64,000 nt of DNA from positions 310,001-374,000 of the forward strand of contig JAEXHI010000025.1 of NCBI GenBank assembly GCA_023450085.1. Direction: 5' to 3'. Each line of letters opens with the position of its first letter. The first letter of the stretch is position 1. Positions 1 to 7,658 of the stretch are shown here, in pieces. The notes beneath the pieces are model-generated. The model made no database searches, was not told the origin of the DNA, and worked only from the letters and a program-made list of their open reading frames with translations. Made by a program: the position numbers and the translations under genes. The DNA is from Bacteroidota bacterium (GTDB lineage Bacteria > Bacteroidota > Bacteroidia > Sphingobacteriales > Sphingobacteriaceae).

Positions 1-120
1 TGGAATAGCATCTATCGGATTTTTCTTTACCGCAAAAATGCCCCAAACAAATACGCCAATGGCCAACACCAGCACAATAAAGCGGTTATGTATTGACCAA
101 TCTATAATTTTATGTACCAT
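1..120 (-). CDS. CusA/CzcA-family heavy-metal RND efflux pump, N-terminal 40 codons (partial)
   Basis: The minus strand reads open from an ATG at 118-120 to the window edge. The 40 residues give a short cytoplasmic start, one hydrophobic inner-membrane helix (about residues 13-31) and then KKNPIDAIP, the hallmark start of the CusA/CzcA metal-efflux RND family, in which this segment is followed by DLS. The full protein would be a proton-driven inner-membrane pump of about 1000 residues, exporting Cu/Ag or Co/Zn/Cd with membrane-fusion and outer-membrane partners. It lies downstream of two other minus-strand genes with metal-binding Cys motifs, which fits a metal-resistance operon. Metal specificity cannot be told from this piece. 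Confidence 0.8.
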   Translation of the reverse strand, partial: MVHKIIDWSIHNRFIVLVLAIGVFVWGIFAVKKNPIDAIP

Positions 121-160
121 TTAAAATACCCTCTTTTTTTATGGCTAATTTTTTTCAAAG

Positions 161-196
161 TTCCCTCTCCCGCCCATTTGAGGAGAGAGGGGTTTT
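161..196. repeat. Short GAGGGG/CCCCTC palindromic repeat
   Basis: CCCTCTCC and GGAGAGAGGGG form a stem between the pump start and the HMA gene. Similar CCCCTCTTTnAGAGGGG palindromes occur at 23637-23686, and a half copy lies near 48930-48953, so this looks like one copy of a dispersed family. It may also end transcription of the HMA gene on the minus strand, although no strong T-run is seen in that orientation. Confidence 0.4.
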
Positions 197-197
197 A

Positions 198-548
198 TTA
201 GTGCGCTTTGCTAGTTTTTCCAGTACGGTCGTACTTGCAGCAACCTGGCAAATTCTCGTAAGTTTCGTCTTTAGCTTTGTTTTTAGGCGTATCGTGTCCT
301 AAACCAGCTACTTTTTGCTGAATGGCATCATTGGTGATTTTGGTGCTATCGTAACTAACCGTTAAAATTTTGGTGTCTTTATCCCAAACAGCACTGCTAA
401 TGGCAGCATCTTTTAAACCGCTTTCAATACGCTTTTTGCACATACCGCAGTTACCTAATACTTTAATTTTCTCTGTTTTAGTTTGTGCAAAAGCTGCACT
501 TCCGATCATTGTTAATGCTACAATAGCAATCGTTTTTAATGCTTTCAT
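198..548 (-). CDS. Secreted heavy-metal-associated (HMA) domain protein
   Basis: The protein has 116 residues with a Sec signal peptide (about 1-21, cut after AFA). It is followed by one HMA fold whose metal site reads NCGMCKK, a CxxC pair after the first strand as in MerP, CopZ and Atx1-type chaperones. The C-terminus has an additional CC pair (PGCCKYD) that may add metal ligands. The likely role is periplasmic binding and transfer of copper or a similar soft metal. It lies 77 bases before the RND pump start and downstream of another Cys-rich exported protein on the same strand, so an efflux operon is probable. HMA assignment is firm; the metal is inferred. Confidence 0.85.
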   Translation of the reverse strand: MKALKTIAIVALTMIGSAAFAQTKTEKIKVLGNCGMCKKRIESGLKDAAISSAVWDKDTKILTVSYDSTKITNDAIQQKVAGLGHDTPKNKAKDETYENLPGCCKYDRTGKTSKAH

Positions 549-673
549 GATTTAATTTTTTGTTGTTGCCCAAAATGCATGCATGGCAATGCATAAAGGA
601 AGCAACGGATTAATAAATTGGTTTTTGGATAATTTGGCTTGAATAGCCGATTGGGTATGGATTCACTTTGTGT

Positions 674-755
674 AGTCGTCATTCCCAACTCGATTGGAAA
701 TCTTAATACGATAGCAAAAATTCTCTATAATTCCTGCCTATGCTGGAACTACCGT
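674..755. repeat. Degenerate dispersed repeat (GTCATTCCC..CTGCCTATGCTGGAA type)
   Basis: The non-coding gap between two metal genes holds GTCGTCATTCCCAACT, followed about 55 bases later by TTCCTGCCTATGCTGGAA. Together these match the general form of a palindromic intergenic repeat common in Bacteroidota and other bacteria. No start-stop frame with coding character is seen here. Only one copy is in the window, so the call rests on resemblance. Confidence 0.35.
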
Positions 756-794
756 ATATGGAACATGCCCAATCAAAAAAAGAAAGAGGGTATT

Positions 795-1193
795 TTAAAT
801 CCTGTAGGTACAGTTTTTAATAAAAAGGGGGAGCTGCTGCCCTAAAGGTGGGGCATTGCTATTTACTTCCTGAGCAATGATATTTACCATTGGCATCACC
901 TCGGCCACTACGGGCTTTAATGAAGGTAAAATAAAAACTTGCTGCTCGAATTTGTAGATTTGGGCGTTGGCTTTTTGTGCCTGATCTACTTTAGCCTGTT
1001 GCTGCACATCCTTACAACATGATTTTTCAGAAGCCTGCTTTTTCTCCATTCCGCAGAAATCACAAGCCGCTTGTTGCGAATGCACTAGGCTCCAATCTAC
1101 CAGTTTGCCCATGCAGTAATGAAGTTGCACACCAGCACCACTGGCTACTGCCAGATAGAAAAATGCCATTAAGGTGAATACAATCTTTTTCAT
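795..1193 (-). CDS. Small exported Cys/His-rich protein (HYC-motif family) near metal-efflux genes
   Basis: From the ATG at 1191-1193 the protein has 132 residues. An in-frame ATG ten codons upstream exists, but MKKIVFTLM gives a normal signal peptide and is preferred. After the signal come LHYCMGK, a CDFC pair and SCCK: several Cys and His likely to bind metal, then a low-complexity Gln/Ala/Lys stretch. Small proteins with an HYC-x-GK motif are often found beside copper or silver efflux genes in Bacteroidota; this is family memory, not a search result. It heads a minus-strand run with the HMA protein and the CusA/CzcA pump. Exact function is unknown. Confidence 0.65.
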   Translation of the reverse strand: MKKIVFTLMAFFYLAVASGAGVQLHYCMGKLVDWSLVHSQQAACDFCGMEKKQASEKSCCKDVQQQAKVDQAQKANAQIYKFEQQVFILPSLKPVVAEVMPMVNIIAQEVNSNAPPLGQQLPLFIKNCTYRI

Positions 1194-1612
1194 TACGGAG
1201 CAAATATGAAGAAAAACCTTCATAGGTTTTTATATAATTTTCAAAATCTGTTATAGAATTGACAAAATGGGTTTAATTAGTTCATTAGTCATTGGTTAGT
1301 TAGTTAGTTGGTTGGTTGGTTAATTGTTTAACTGGTTAATTGAATCCTAGCCACTAACTACTAACTCCCAATAAACTAATTATAAGATCCTCCGCTATGG
1401 AAGCGTCGGTACAGGTTACGCTCTGGATGACAAACGGACCTACTAACCACTAATTACTAGCCACTAAAAACTAGTACCTAGCTACTAACCCCTAATTCCT
1501 AACTACTAATCCCCAATGAACTAATGAACCAGTGAACTAATCCCTAACCACTAATTACTAACCACTAGCAACTAGCAACTAATTCCCTATCTTCGCTTCC
1601 AAATTAAAAACC
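1194..1612. repeat. 419-base gene-free gap: CTAA/TTAG low-complexity DNA and repeat C copy 1
   Basis: The left part (about 1273-1330) is TTAG/TTGG-rich. The right part (about 1355-1600) is its rough complement, CTAA/CTAC-rich, so the gap could fold into a long imperfect hairpin. Embedded at 1383-1480 is copy 1 of a dispersed repeat (AAGATCC..GTCGGTACAGGTTACG..GGATGAC, then CTAACCACTAATTACTAG), also found at 11142-11245 and 12453-12556. No ORF with coding character is seen. A TATCTTCG near 1589-1596 may be the -7 box for the next gene. Confidence 0.7.
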
Positions 1613-1909
1613 ATGATTGCACACCACGTACTATTCTGGCTAAAAGCCGATACCACCGATGCCCAAAAAGAAGCTTTCTTAAATGGCCTAAAAAGTTTAG
1701 AAGAAATAGAAGTTGTTAAAAATTTTCATGTAGGTACCCCAGCTCCTATTGAGCGTGCTGTGGTTGATACCACCTACACTTTCAGCTTGATCTTATTTTT
1801 TGAAGATTTAGCTGCCCACGATGTTTACCAAGTTCATCCAATCCATAAAGCTTTCTTAGAAGAGTTTAGAGTATTCTTCGAAAAAGTAGTGATTTACGAT
1901 GCTCAATAA
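1613..1909 (+). CDS. Dabb-family (stress-responsive A/B barrel) protein
   Basis: The 98-residue protein matches the Dabb ferredoxin-like alpha/beta barrel in one domain. It starts with HHVLFWLK, then a helix, a strand with GTPAP, and a strand with FSLILFFED followed by HP.HKAF, the usual order and spacing. These are small dimeric soluble proteins; some act in polyketide or aromatic metabolism, but most have no known job. It stands alone on the plus strand with a possible TAnnTTTG-like promoter (TATCTTCG) about 17 bases upstream and a clear terminator just after the stop. Family call is confident; function is open. Confidence 0.85.
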   Translation: MIAHHVLFWLKADTTDAQKEAFLNGLKSLEEIEVVKNFHVGTPAPIERAVVDTTYTFSLILFFEDLAAHDVYQVHPIHKAFLEEFRVFFEKVVIYDAQ

Positions 1910-1917
1910 AAATTAAA

Positions 1918-1946
1918 AAGCCGAAGCAAAAACTTCGGCTTTTTTA
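1918..1946 (+). terminator. Rho-independent terminator after the Dabb gene
   Basis: GCCGAAG (1920-1926) pairs with CTTCGGC (1933-1939) across a 6-base loop and is followed by a T-run. It starts 8 bases after the stop codon. Confidence 0.9.
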
Positions 1947-2047
1947 TGCAAGATATCCCATCACTCCATCTATTTTGATCCTTTAATCTGAATAAAAAAC
2001 TCTTTTGCTCACCAAAACAGACAGCGGCTTTACAAAACTCAACGCCT

Positions 2048-2398
2048 TTAATCATGCTTTTGTACAAAAACCTCATTTGTATATTTATGGCTAAATAGAT
2101 ATTCATTATCTCTATCATAAACTCTTATTACTTGCCACCCAATTTTATCTTTTTCATCGTATAAAATTTCATGAACAGATCGTATAGAGTTTGTATCTAT
2201 ATCCTTTGTGTTAAATACCACATCGATATTATAAAATTCACAGGGTGTATTTCTTATCTTAAAGTTAACAGCATATTTATCTGCTTCATCTAACTGTTTC
2301 TTCCATTTACCAGTTAAATCGCCACATAGAATACCCGAACATGAATACGTACATAATGATAAGCAGACAATTACTTTTAAGCATTTATTTAGCAACAT
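2048..2398 (-). CDS. Small secreted protein of unknown function
   Basis: The 116-residue product has a hydrophobic N-terminal signal (about 4-20) containing several Cys. YSCSG near residue 20 could act as a weak lipobox. The mature part begins DLTGKWKKQ and is strand-rich with GWQVIRVYDRDNEY, suggesting a small beta barrel or sandwich. I recognise no family. It sits in the accessory region of small minus-strand membrane and secreted genes next to an orphan toxin tail, so an immunity-type role is possible but only by context. Upstream lies copy 1 of repeat B. Confidence 0.55.
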   Translation of the reverse strand: MLLNKCLKVIVCLSLCTYSCSGILCGDLTGKWKKQLDEADKYAVNFKIRNTPCEFYNIDVVFNTKDIDTNSIRSVHEILYDEKDKIGWQVIRVYDRDNEYLFSHKYTNEVFVQKHD

Positions 2399-2487
2399 AG
2401 CGGATTAAAAAAGTCAACATCAAATTCCTGTTCTATAAATATTGGCATTTTATTCTTAATCGCTAATCTAATCAACTAAAAAAATAT

Positions 2488-2594
2488 CACCACAACCAAA
2501 ACCTTTTTATGGATTTGCTGTTGTGTAGTTAATAAATCTTCAAAAAGTTTGTTTGGTTATGCCCACCGATGGATGTCAGTGGGCTTTATTTTTT
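2488..2594 (+). repeat. Repeat B, copy 1 (~105 bp direct repeat ending in a terminator-like hairpin)
   Basis: This intergenic stretch is nearly identical to 5559-5664, with only small indels and a few substitutions. Both copies end in GCCCAC - 12 bases - GTGGGC followed by a T-rich tract, a plus-strand terminator shape. No plus-strand gene lies directly upstream of this copy. The two copies bracket the AraC and NTF2/DJ-1 block in direct orientation. Confidence 0.85.
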
Positions 2595-2653
2595 TGAGAT
2601 CTAGAAGGCAACTTATTATTAACGCACGAATCCTGTGCTTTTTAAATGTTGGC

Positions 2654-2998
2654 TTACTTATACAATACGGAGTAAGCTGCCCAAAACATGGCATTTATCC
2701 AAAAGAATAAAAATATCATTCTAATTTTTCTTACCATTTTGTATTGTACTGGCATTAGATAGAGAAGTAAAATACTAATTGGAAAAAAAAGGATAAGACC
2801 AACTGAAAAATATACCGCAATATCTGGATTGAAGTTCGGCTGAGAAAGTCTAACCTTAAAGCAAAAGTAAACTAATGCCGCAAGAGACATATATGAAAAG
2901 ACAAATCCAAGAACAATCAGAATTATAGTGAGTATTTTCAGTAGTTTCATTTCTTGCGTTATTCGTTTGTGAAGATAAACAAACTCCATCTTGTTCAT
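2654..2998 (-). CDS. Small membrane protein of unknown function
   Basis: The product has 114 residues. A short charged N-terminus is followed by three hydrophobic helices (about 20-45, 60-83 and 92-111), predicted as an inner-membrane protein. The internal start at MKLLK (residue 17) would leave all helices intact. Its end lies 59 bases from repeat B copy 1. The similar-sized membrane gene at 5753-6046 has repeat B copy 2 at the matching place, so the two gene-plus-tail units may be related. In this setting it may be an immunity protein; nothing in the sequence proves it. Confidence 0.55.
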   Translation of the reverse strand: MNKMEFVYLHKRITQEMKLLKILTIILIVLGFVFSYMSLAALVYFCFKVRLSQPNFNPDIAVYFSVGLILFFPISILLLYLMPVQYKMVRKIRMIFLFFWINAMFWAAYSVLYK

Positions 2999-3240
2999 AT
3001 ATCTATTCTTAGTGATTGGTAATCATACCCACCAAAGCTATAAGTGCCAAAAGACTTCAAACCTTTAAAAATCCATAACAAAAACCGTATGGAGCCAGCC
3101 TTTTTTTATAATATTTTATATAATTTTATCGCTTACACAAACAGTAAAAACACCACTCACAAGAGCTTTACTATAGTGAGGCTAAGCTCCAAAAAATTAA
3201 CTACAAACTCTTTTAAGAAGAAAGCATATTTTCCATATTA

Positions 3241-4269
3241 ATGAATATTAGCAATCAAATATTATTCTTTTTAAGTGCTACAGGTGTTTTTAATAGTGTT
3301 GTTTTGAGTCTTTATTTTTTGTTCCTCAAGAAAAACAAAACTACATCCGACTTATTCCTAGGGCTGTTACTGTTATCTTTAAGTATCAGAATTGGGAAAT
3401 CGGTATTTTATAATTTTAACCCACAGCTGTCAAAAACGTATTTACAAATAGGTTTGTCGGCCTTTTTTTTAATTGGCCCGCTATTATATTGCTTTGTTAA
3501 ATCAATACTGCAAAAGCTTAATTATTCCTTTGCAAAATATAGTCTTGTTTTAACCACTATCAGCATTATTGTTTTGGGTTTTCTTTTTCCATACAAGGAA
3601 AATACTGCGCTATGGAGAGGAACAATTTATTACGCTATCATTATTCAATGTTTTGTTTTTATTGTATTATCCATTTATGAGGCTAAACACATTTTCAAGA
3701 AGCTAGTCACTAATCGCAAGCAAATCAGCTATCATGAAACTTGGATACTATCAGTGATTGGGGGCGTTTTTGCAATTTGGCTTTCCTATGTTCTAGCTAA
3801 ATATACTTCCTATATTTCGGGAGCTTTGACTTTTTCTTTCAGTTTTTATATTTCCATACTTCTTATTTATTATGCCAAAAACAAGACATTAATTTCGGCA
3901 ATCAGTAAAGAAAAATACATCAACAAAATAGATGAGCAGCTAGTCAAGGAAATTCAGGAAAAGATTAACATCCTTTTTGAAACAAAAAAAGTCTATACCA
4001 ATCCCGACCTCACTTTAACCATTTTAGCCAAAGATTTAAGTATTCGTCCTCAATTGCTATCACAATTTATTAACGACAACTTGAACAAAGGTTTTACTCA
4101 ATTCATCAACGAATATCGAATTGAGGAAGCGAAACGGTTATTAAAGGAAAGTACTCAATTGAAAATAGATGCTATAGGTTTTGAAGCTGGATTTAATTCG
4201 AGCAGTACGTTTTATAGTTCATTCAAAAAAATTACGGGTACTACGCCTTCAAATTATCAAAAAGAATAA
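3241..4269 (+). CDS. AraC-family regulator with N-terminal membrane domain
   Basis: The 342 residues split into an N-terminal half with about seven hydrophobic helices (5-215) and a cytoplasmic C-terminal AraC-type double helix-turn-helix (about 235-342). The second HTH carries the family signature: IGFEAGFNSSSTFYSSFKK followed by TGTTPSNYQ. Membrane-anchored AraC proteins like this are typical of Bacteroidota and are thought to sense a signal at the membrane and bind DNA directly. It lies 113 bases upstream of the broken NTF2/DJ-1 gene on the same strand, its likely target or operon partner. Both lie between the two copies of repeat B, which suggests they travelled together. Confidence 0.85.
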   Translation: MNISNQILFFLSATGVFNSVVLSLYFLFLKKNKTTSDLFLGLLLLSLSIRIGKSVFYNFNPQLSKTYLQIGLSAFFLIGPLLYCFVKSILQKLNYSFAKYSLVLTTISIIVLGFLFPYKENTALWRGTIYYAIIIQCFVFIVLSIYEAKHIFKKLVTNRKQISYHETWILSVIGGVFAIWLSYVLAKYTSYISGALTFSFSFYISILLIYYAKNKTLISAISKEKYINKIDEQLVKEIQEKINILFETKKVYTNPDLTLTILAKDLSIRPQLLSQFINDNLNKGFTQFINEYRIEEAKRLLKESTQLKIDAIGFEAGFNSSSTFYSSFKKITGTTPSNYQKE

Positions 4270-4382
4270 TTTCTACTCCTAAAATATACATCCGTACTGC
4301 GTGATGATAAACTTGGAATGTTTTAAAGCTCAATCAATATAAGTTTGGGCAACATTATTTAAAGCATTAAAATCCAAAGTTT

Positions 4383-5497
4383 ATGAAAAAAATCTTTTTC
4401 GCCATCGTATTTGCGCTACTATCAAATGCCTGTTTTTCACAATCGGAACACGCTTTGATTGAAAAGTGCATTCAAAATTACATTGATGGTACCTCTTACA
4501 ATAAGCCCGAGAGCATTAGTAAGGCTTTTTATACGGAGGCCAATCTTTTTTTGAGCCATAAAGAAAAACCTTTATGGATAGTTCCAATTCCAGAATATGT
4601 TAGCTGGTTCCAAAAAGGGAACCAAGGAGCGTTTAATGGTCGTTTAGGGAAAATCATCTCTATAGAGTCTTTTAACGATATTGCTATCGCAAAAGCGGAA
4701 ATCCTCATTCCCGAAAAAAAACAAGAATTTATGGATATGTTCTTGCTAAAAAAGATTGAAGGTGAATGGAAAATCATTAGCAAATCGGCAAGTAGCATAG
4801 CCAGCAATAAATCTGGAAAAAAATATTATTCATCGTTTCCAATGCCCATTATTACGGAAATTCTAACATTTCAACGGGGAATAGCTTTGCCGAAATTGTA
4901 AACGCTTACGATACTTTTGTAAATTCAGGTTATACGGTTGATTTTGTAAGTCCAAATGGTGGTGATATTCCTTTAGCCTATATCAATACTTCTGATAGCT
5001 TGCAAAAACACTATTTATATCATCAAGATTTCATGTATGCCATCAAACATACCATGAGTCCTAAAGAAATTGATTATAAGAATTACAAAGCGGTTCATTA
5101 CATTGGAGGTGGAAGTGCCATGTACGATGTCCCTGAAAATTCAGACATTCAGCGTATTGCTATGCAGGTATATGAAGATAATAATGGCATTATTTCTTCA
5201 GTATGTCATGGCACAGCGGGCATTGTACATTTGAAAACTAAAGATGGCAAATTCTTAGTTGACGGAAAAACAGTAAGTGGTTATCCTGATTCTTTTGAAA
5301 AACAAGACGGTGAATATTTTAAACACTTCCCTTTCTTAATCCAAAAGACCATAGAAGAAAGAGGGGGAAATTTCAAATTTTCAAAGCGGAATATATCCTA
5401 CGTTGAACAAGACGGCCGAATTATTACAGGACAAAATTTCCAGTCATCAAGTGGTGTCGCCCTAAAAATTATTGAGCTGATTGAGAAGGGTAATTAG
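4383..5497 (+). pseudogene. NTF2-like + DJ-1/PfpI fusion, split by a frameshift at an A7 run
   Basis: Frame 1 (4383-4901) gives a signal peptide (1-19) and an NTF2-like/lumazine-binding fold through SGKK, then junk ending at a stop. The -1 frame, picked up at 4823, continues KILFIVSNAHYYG, GNSFAEIVNAYDTF and on through the DJ-1/PfpI domain to 5497. That domain has the nucleophile-elbow CHGTAG and a GGGSAMYDVPEN loop. Joined, they give about 371 residues, a domain order I recall as normal for secreted Bacteroidota proteins. The switch is exactly at 4817-4823 (codons GGA AAA AAA), where one missing A, or -1 slippage on A_AAA_AAA, explains both frames. It is either a pseudogene, a sequencing indel, or a recoded gene. 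The downstream piece has an ATG at 5000 but lacks the first DJ-1 strands. The AraC gene upstream is the likely regulator. Confidence 0.8.
4817..4823 (+). other. Seven-A slippery run at the frameshift point
   Basis: In the upstream frame the run is read A_AAA_AAA with the two AAA codons in frame, a classic -1 slip heptamer. Slipping one base gives ATA TTA TTC and enters the DJ-1 frame. Eight A's would make the gene intact. Confidence 0.75.
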
Positions 5498-5558
5498 GAT
5501 GAAATTGAAAGCTTGCTATCCTTATGGTTAGTGATAGCGCAAACCAATGGTTTAAATT

Positions 5559-5664
5559 CCACCACAGTCAAAACCTTTTTATGGGTTTGCTGTTGTGTAG
5601 TTATAAATCTTCAAAAGTTTGTTTGGTTATGCCCACCGATGGATGTCAGTGGGCTTTATTTTTA
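5559..5664 (+). repeat. Repeat B, copy 2 (direct repeat, with terminator-like hairpin)
   Basis: This is a near copy of 2488-2594 in the same orientation. Here the GCCCAC/GTGGGC hairpin and T-rich tract (5631-5664) sit about 135 bases after the DJ-1 stop and could end that transcript. Together with copy 1 it bounds the 3241-5497 block. Confidence 0.85.
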
Positions 5665-5752
5665 TGCCAAGCTTAGCTTTTGAAATCATTTGTAGTAAAG
5701 ATAAATCAGACTACCCACATTACAAACCAGAGCATTACAGTTGAACTAATAG

Positions 5753-6046
5753 TTATAAAGTAATCATCTTGATTAGAAAATATATGATTACAAATCCTGT
5801 GACAAAGGTTATGAGACCATTTATATACCAAAACTTTTTGACCCAGCTTTTAAAGAGGATCATATTTAGCAAACTTATTAGAAATGTTCCACATACCAAA
5901 CCGATTATAGCATAAGTACCCAACACAAAAGGGACTTGCGCACTTGAATGATAATTTCTAGAAATAAATGGGACAAGCAACAAAAAAAATAAGCAAATGA
6001 TTATCCATAATACATAAAACCCAACTGGGCTATAAATCTTTTTCAT
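5753..6046 (-). CDS. Small three-helix membrane protein, candidate immunity protein of the adjacent toxin tail
   Basis: The 97-residue protein consists almost wholly of three hydrophobic helices (about 8-30, 40-63 and 74-95). It starts 8 bases after the stop of the orphan toxin tail at 6055-6738 and is co-directional, the usual toxin-then-immunity order in polymorphic toxin loci. Membrane immunity proteins are known for toxins that act at membranes, which fits a lipase-like partner. The immunity role is inferred from position alone. Confidence 0.55.
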   Translation of the reverse strand: MKKIYSPVGFYVLWIIICLFFLLLVPFISRNYHSSAQVPFVLGTYAIIGLVCGTFLISLLNMILFKSWVKKFWYINGLITFVTGFVIIYFLIKMITL

Positions 6047-6054
6047 ACTTTATT

Positions 6055-6738
6055 TTATTGTTTAACAAATTTCCCATCTATAAACTTATATCTTCCCTCT
6101 GTCAAGGTTGATATTGCATTTAAAAAATCTTGGACTGCATGCCCACCGTAGGAAGATACATTATCGTTACTACCTTTCTCCTCTCGCCCTTCTTGCTTAG
6201 CGTGCTTACTACCATTCAATCTCCCTATAACACCGCCAACAACACCATCTCCCTTATTATCAAACTGAAACAACGGCACACCAGGAATTGCCCATAATTG
6301 GTTTTGCTGAAATGCTGCAAAGTCATATTCTGTTATACTAAGCCCTTTTGCTAATTCAGGATGATCTTTAGCATAATCAATGATTGCCATTATATACCCC
6401 TTACCAAATGCCGCTCCCATGCTATGTGTAACTATCTTTAAGCTTTCTGTAATTACCCCATTGGTTCTAGCTAAACTTCTAATCAAAAGCTCAGCATCCA
6501 TTTTACCTTTCTCATATCCTGCGTTAAGACGGTTTCCTGCACTCAAATTACCATTGTTAGGCGCATGTCCTCCTAAAGAACCATCTATATAAGGGTTAAA
6601 TCCCGTCCCTGCTAAAGAACTATTATCATCCTTAAATTGCTTCATAACAGCTTTATCAAATGCCCATGGATGATAAGTCTTTGTATCATCATAGTTAGAT
6701 CCAATACTTACACCACGCCAATATTTTGAACCCCTCAT
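6055..6738 (-). CDS. Orphan C-terminal toxin-like domain, lipase/alpha-beta hydrolase type
   Basis: The 227 residues have no signal peptide. They begin RGSKYWRGVS, as if cut from a longer protein, and contain IVTHSMGAAFGKGY, a Ser-nucleophile elbow with HSMG as in alpha/beta-hydrolase lipases. Later D and H residues (for example DNKGDG and YGGHAVQDF) could complete a triad. Reading upstream in frame, codons run through a GC-rich hairpin (6732-6763) to a stop 10 codons before the ATG, so no delivery domain is attached. A displaced polymorphic-toxin (Rhs/RHS-like) tail is the best reading; a free-standing hydrolase is the alternative. The membrane gene 8 bases downstream is the likely immunity partner. 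Confidence 0.6.
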   Translation of the reverse strand: MRGSKYWRGVSIGSNYDDTKTYHPWAFDKAVMKQFKDDNSSLAGTGFNPYIDGSLGGHAPNNGNLSAGNRLNAGYEKGKMDAELLIRSLARTNGVITESLKIVTHSMGAAFGKGYIMAIIDYAKDHPELAKGLSITEYDFAAFQQNQLWAIPGVPLFQFDNKGDGVVGGVIGRLNGSKHAKQEGREEKGSNDNVSSYGGHAVQDFLNAISTLTEGRYKFIDGKFVKQ

Positions 6739-6763
6739 TGGCGCACGCGTGCCGCGTGTGACT
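6732..6763. repeat. GC-rich hairpin repeat (family H), copy 1, at the toxin-tail junction
   Basis: GGCGCACGCG..CGCGTGTGAC forms a stem in otherwise AT-rich DNA and overlaps the start of the toxin tail. A 32-base near copy is at 11244-11275, and a related stem with compensating base changes is at 7163-7188. Confidence 0.75.
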
Positions 6764-6771
6764 ATTCAAAA

Positions 6772-7113
6772 TCAAACAATATGATTCCCTCTTTTCCAAG
6801 CTTCTACATTCAGATCGAAATATTCGCCTACCCCTTCGTTTAATCTAGTCCGAATGATATCATAGCACTTGCTGTCATACAAGCTAATTGCAAAATCATC
6901 TAACAACGACATTTCATCTATAGATTGGGTTGTATAAATCTCGTTAATCACTTTCACTACCCTATTTAACAGCACTTCATTTTCTATATTTTTTATCACA
7001 AAATCAATAAAAAATATAAATACAATAAATATATCATCACTACCTACTCCATCGTACTTAAATTCAGGGATTTCCTGTTCTAACAATGTGAAGATTTTAT
7101 GTCGCTTAATCAT
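6772..7113 (-). CDS. Small acidic cytoplasmic protein, possible immunity protein
   Basis: The protein has 113 residues without signal or membrane helix and looks all-helical: FIDFVIKNIENEVLLNRVVKV, then acidic DEMSLLDDF, ending FDLNVEAWKRGNHIV. This size, charge and helical look is common among immunity proteins of contact-dependent and Rhs toxins. It lies 33 bases upstream of the toxin tail at 6055-6738 with a GC-rich hairpin between, as expected if it belongs to a previous, now lost, toxin cassette. I do not recognise a specific family. Confidence 0.5.
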   Translation of the reverse strand: MIKRHKIFTLLEQEIPEFKYDGVGSDDIFIVFIFFIDFVIKNIENEVLLNRVVKVINEIYTTQSIDEMSLLDDFAISLYDSKCYDIIRTRLNEGVGEYFDLNVEAWKRGNHIV

Positions 7114-7162
7114 TCATCTATTTAAAATTTTAGTATTTCATACAAATTTACATGCTTCTCTT

Positions 7163-7188
7163 CTGGCGCAAGTGTCCGCTTGTGCTAG
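7163..7188. repeat. GC-rich hairpin repeat (family H), variant copy
   Basis: GGCGCAAG..CTTGTGC has the same layout as the hairpins at 6732 and 11244, with the A-T stem pair replacing C-G on both sides. It lies between two small-gene cassettes on the minus strand. Confidence 0.55.
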
Positions 7189-7210
7189 AGGAGTTTGCCC
7201 TTAAAACATG

Positions 7211-7657
7211 TTAATCTTCCAACCTTGTTAAACTAGCATGCATAATTTTAGCATAAGGTGGCAATTTAAATGATTTTGGCACTATGATATTAACTTTATC
7301 TGGAATATGGTCTTTTATATCCTCTTTAAGTATCGCAAAATTTTCATACTTAATTTCCTTTACAAACCATGGCACTTCACTACAGGTATCAAAAACATAT
7401 AAAGTGTCCAAATCATCAGTTTTTTTCAGCACATATAAATTAGCGTTGGGAACAACATTATTACAGGGCTGCTCATTGGAATAAGTTTCTAATACTGTAA
7501 TACCCGTGTATACGGAATCTTTGGGTTGAGCTACTTTAAAACCCGACAAGTCAAGCTGTTTAACTTCAAATTCTTTTTTTTCCTCTGCAGTGCAAGCAAT
7601 TAAAATACTAAGCACCATATAAGGCACAATTAACTTTATTCTTAAAAAGAATTTCAT
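7211..7657 (-). CDS. Lipoprotein of unknown function
   Basis: The start is set at the ATG at 7655-7657 because it gives a lipoprotein signal (charged KFFLRIK, hydrophobic core, LIAC lipobox). It also follows the stop of the upstream gene by a single base. The mature part is about 125 residues, acidic, with two further Cys (QPCNN and DTCSE) that could form a disulfide. A longer in-frame start 14 codons upstream would overlap the neighbour and bury the signal. It appears to be co-transcribed with the two upstream minus-strand genes. No family is recognised. Confidence 0.6.
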   Translation of the reverse strand: MKFFLRIKLIVPYMVLSILIACTAEEKKEFEVKQLDLSGFKVAQPKDSVYTGITVLETYSNEQPCNNVVPNANLYVLKKTDDLDTLYVFDTCSEVPWFVKEIKYENFAILKEDIKDHIPDKVNIIVPKSFKLPPYAKIMHASLTRLED

Positions 7658-7658
7658 T

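Noticed and set aside
639..845. 68-codon frame between metal genes
   Set aside because: It covers a degenerate dispersed repeat and the 3' end of the opposite-strand gene; no coding character.
1273..1600. CTAA-rich DNA considered as a CRISPR or tandem-repeat array
   Set aside because: No constant repeat or spacer length; the units are irregular CTAA/CTAC variants.
2530..2590. Repeat B as a coding remnant on the minus strand
   Set aside because: Copy 1 gives a short open stretch, but indels in copy 2 break the frame, so the conservation is not protein-level.
3044..3241. 65-codon frame before the AraC gene
   Set aside because: AT-rich, Lys/Asn/Phe-biased, ends on the AraC start; more likely leader and promoter DNA.
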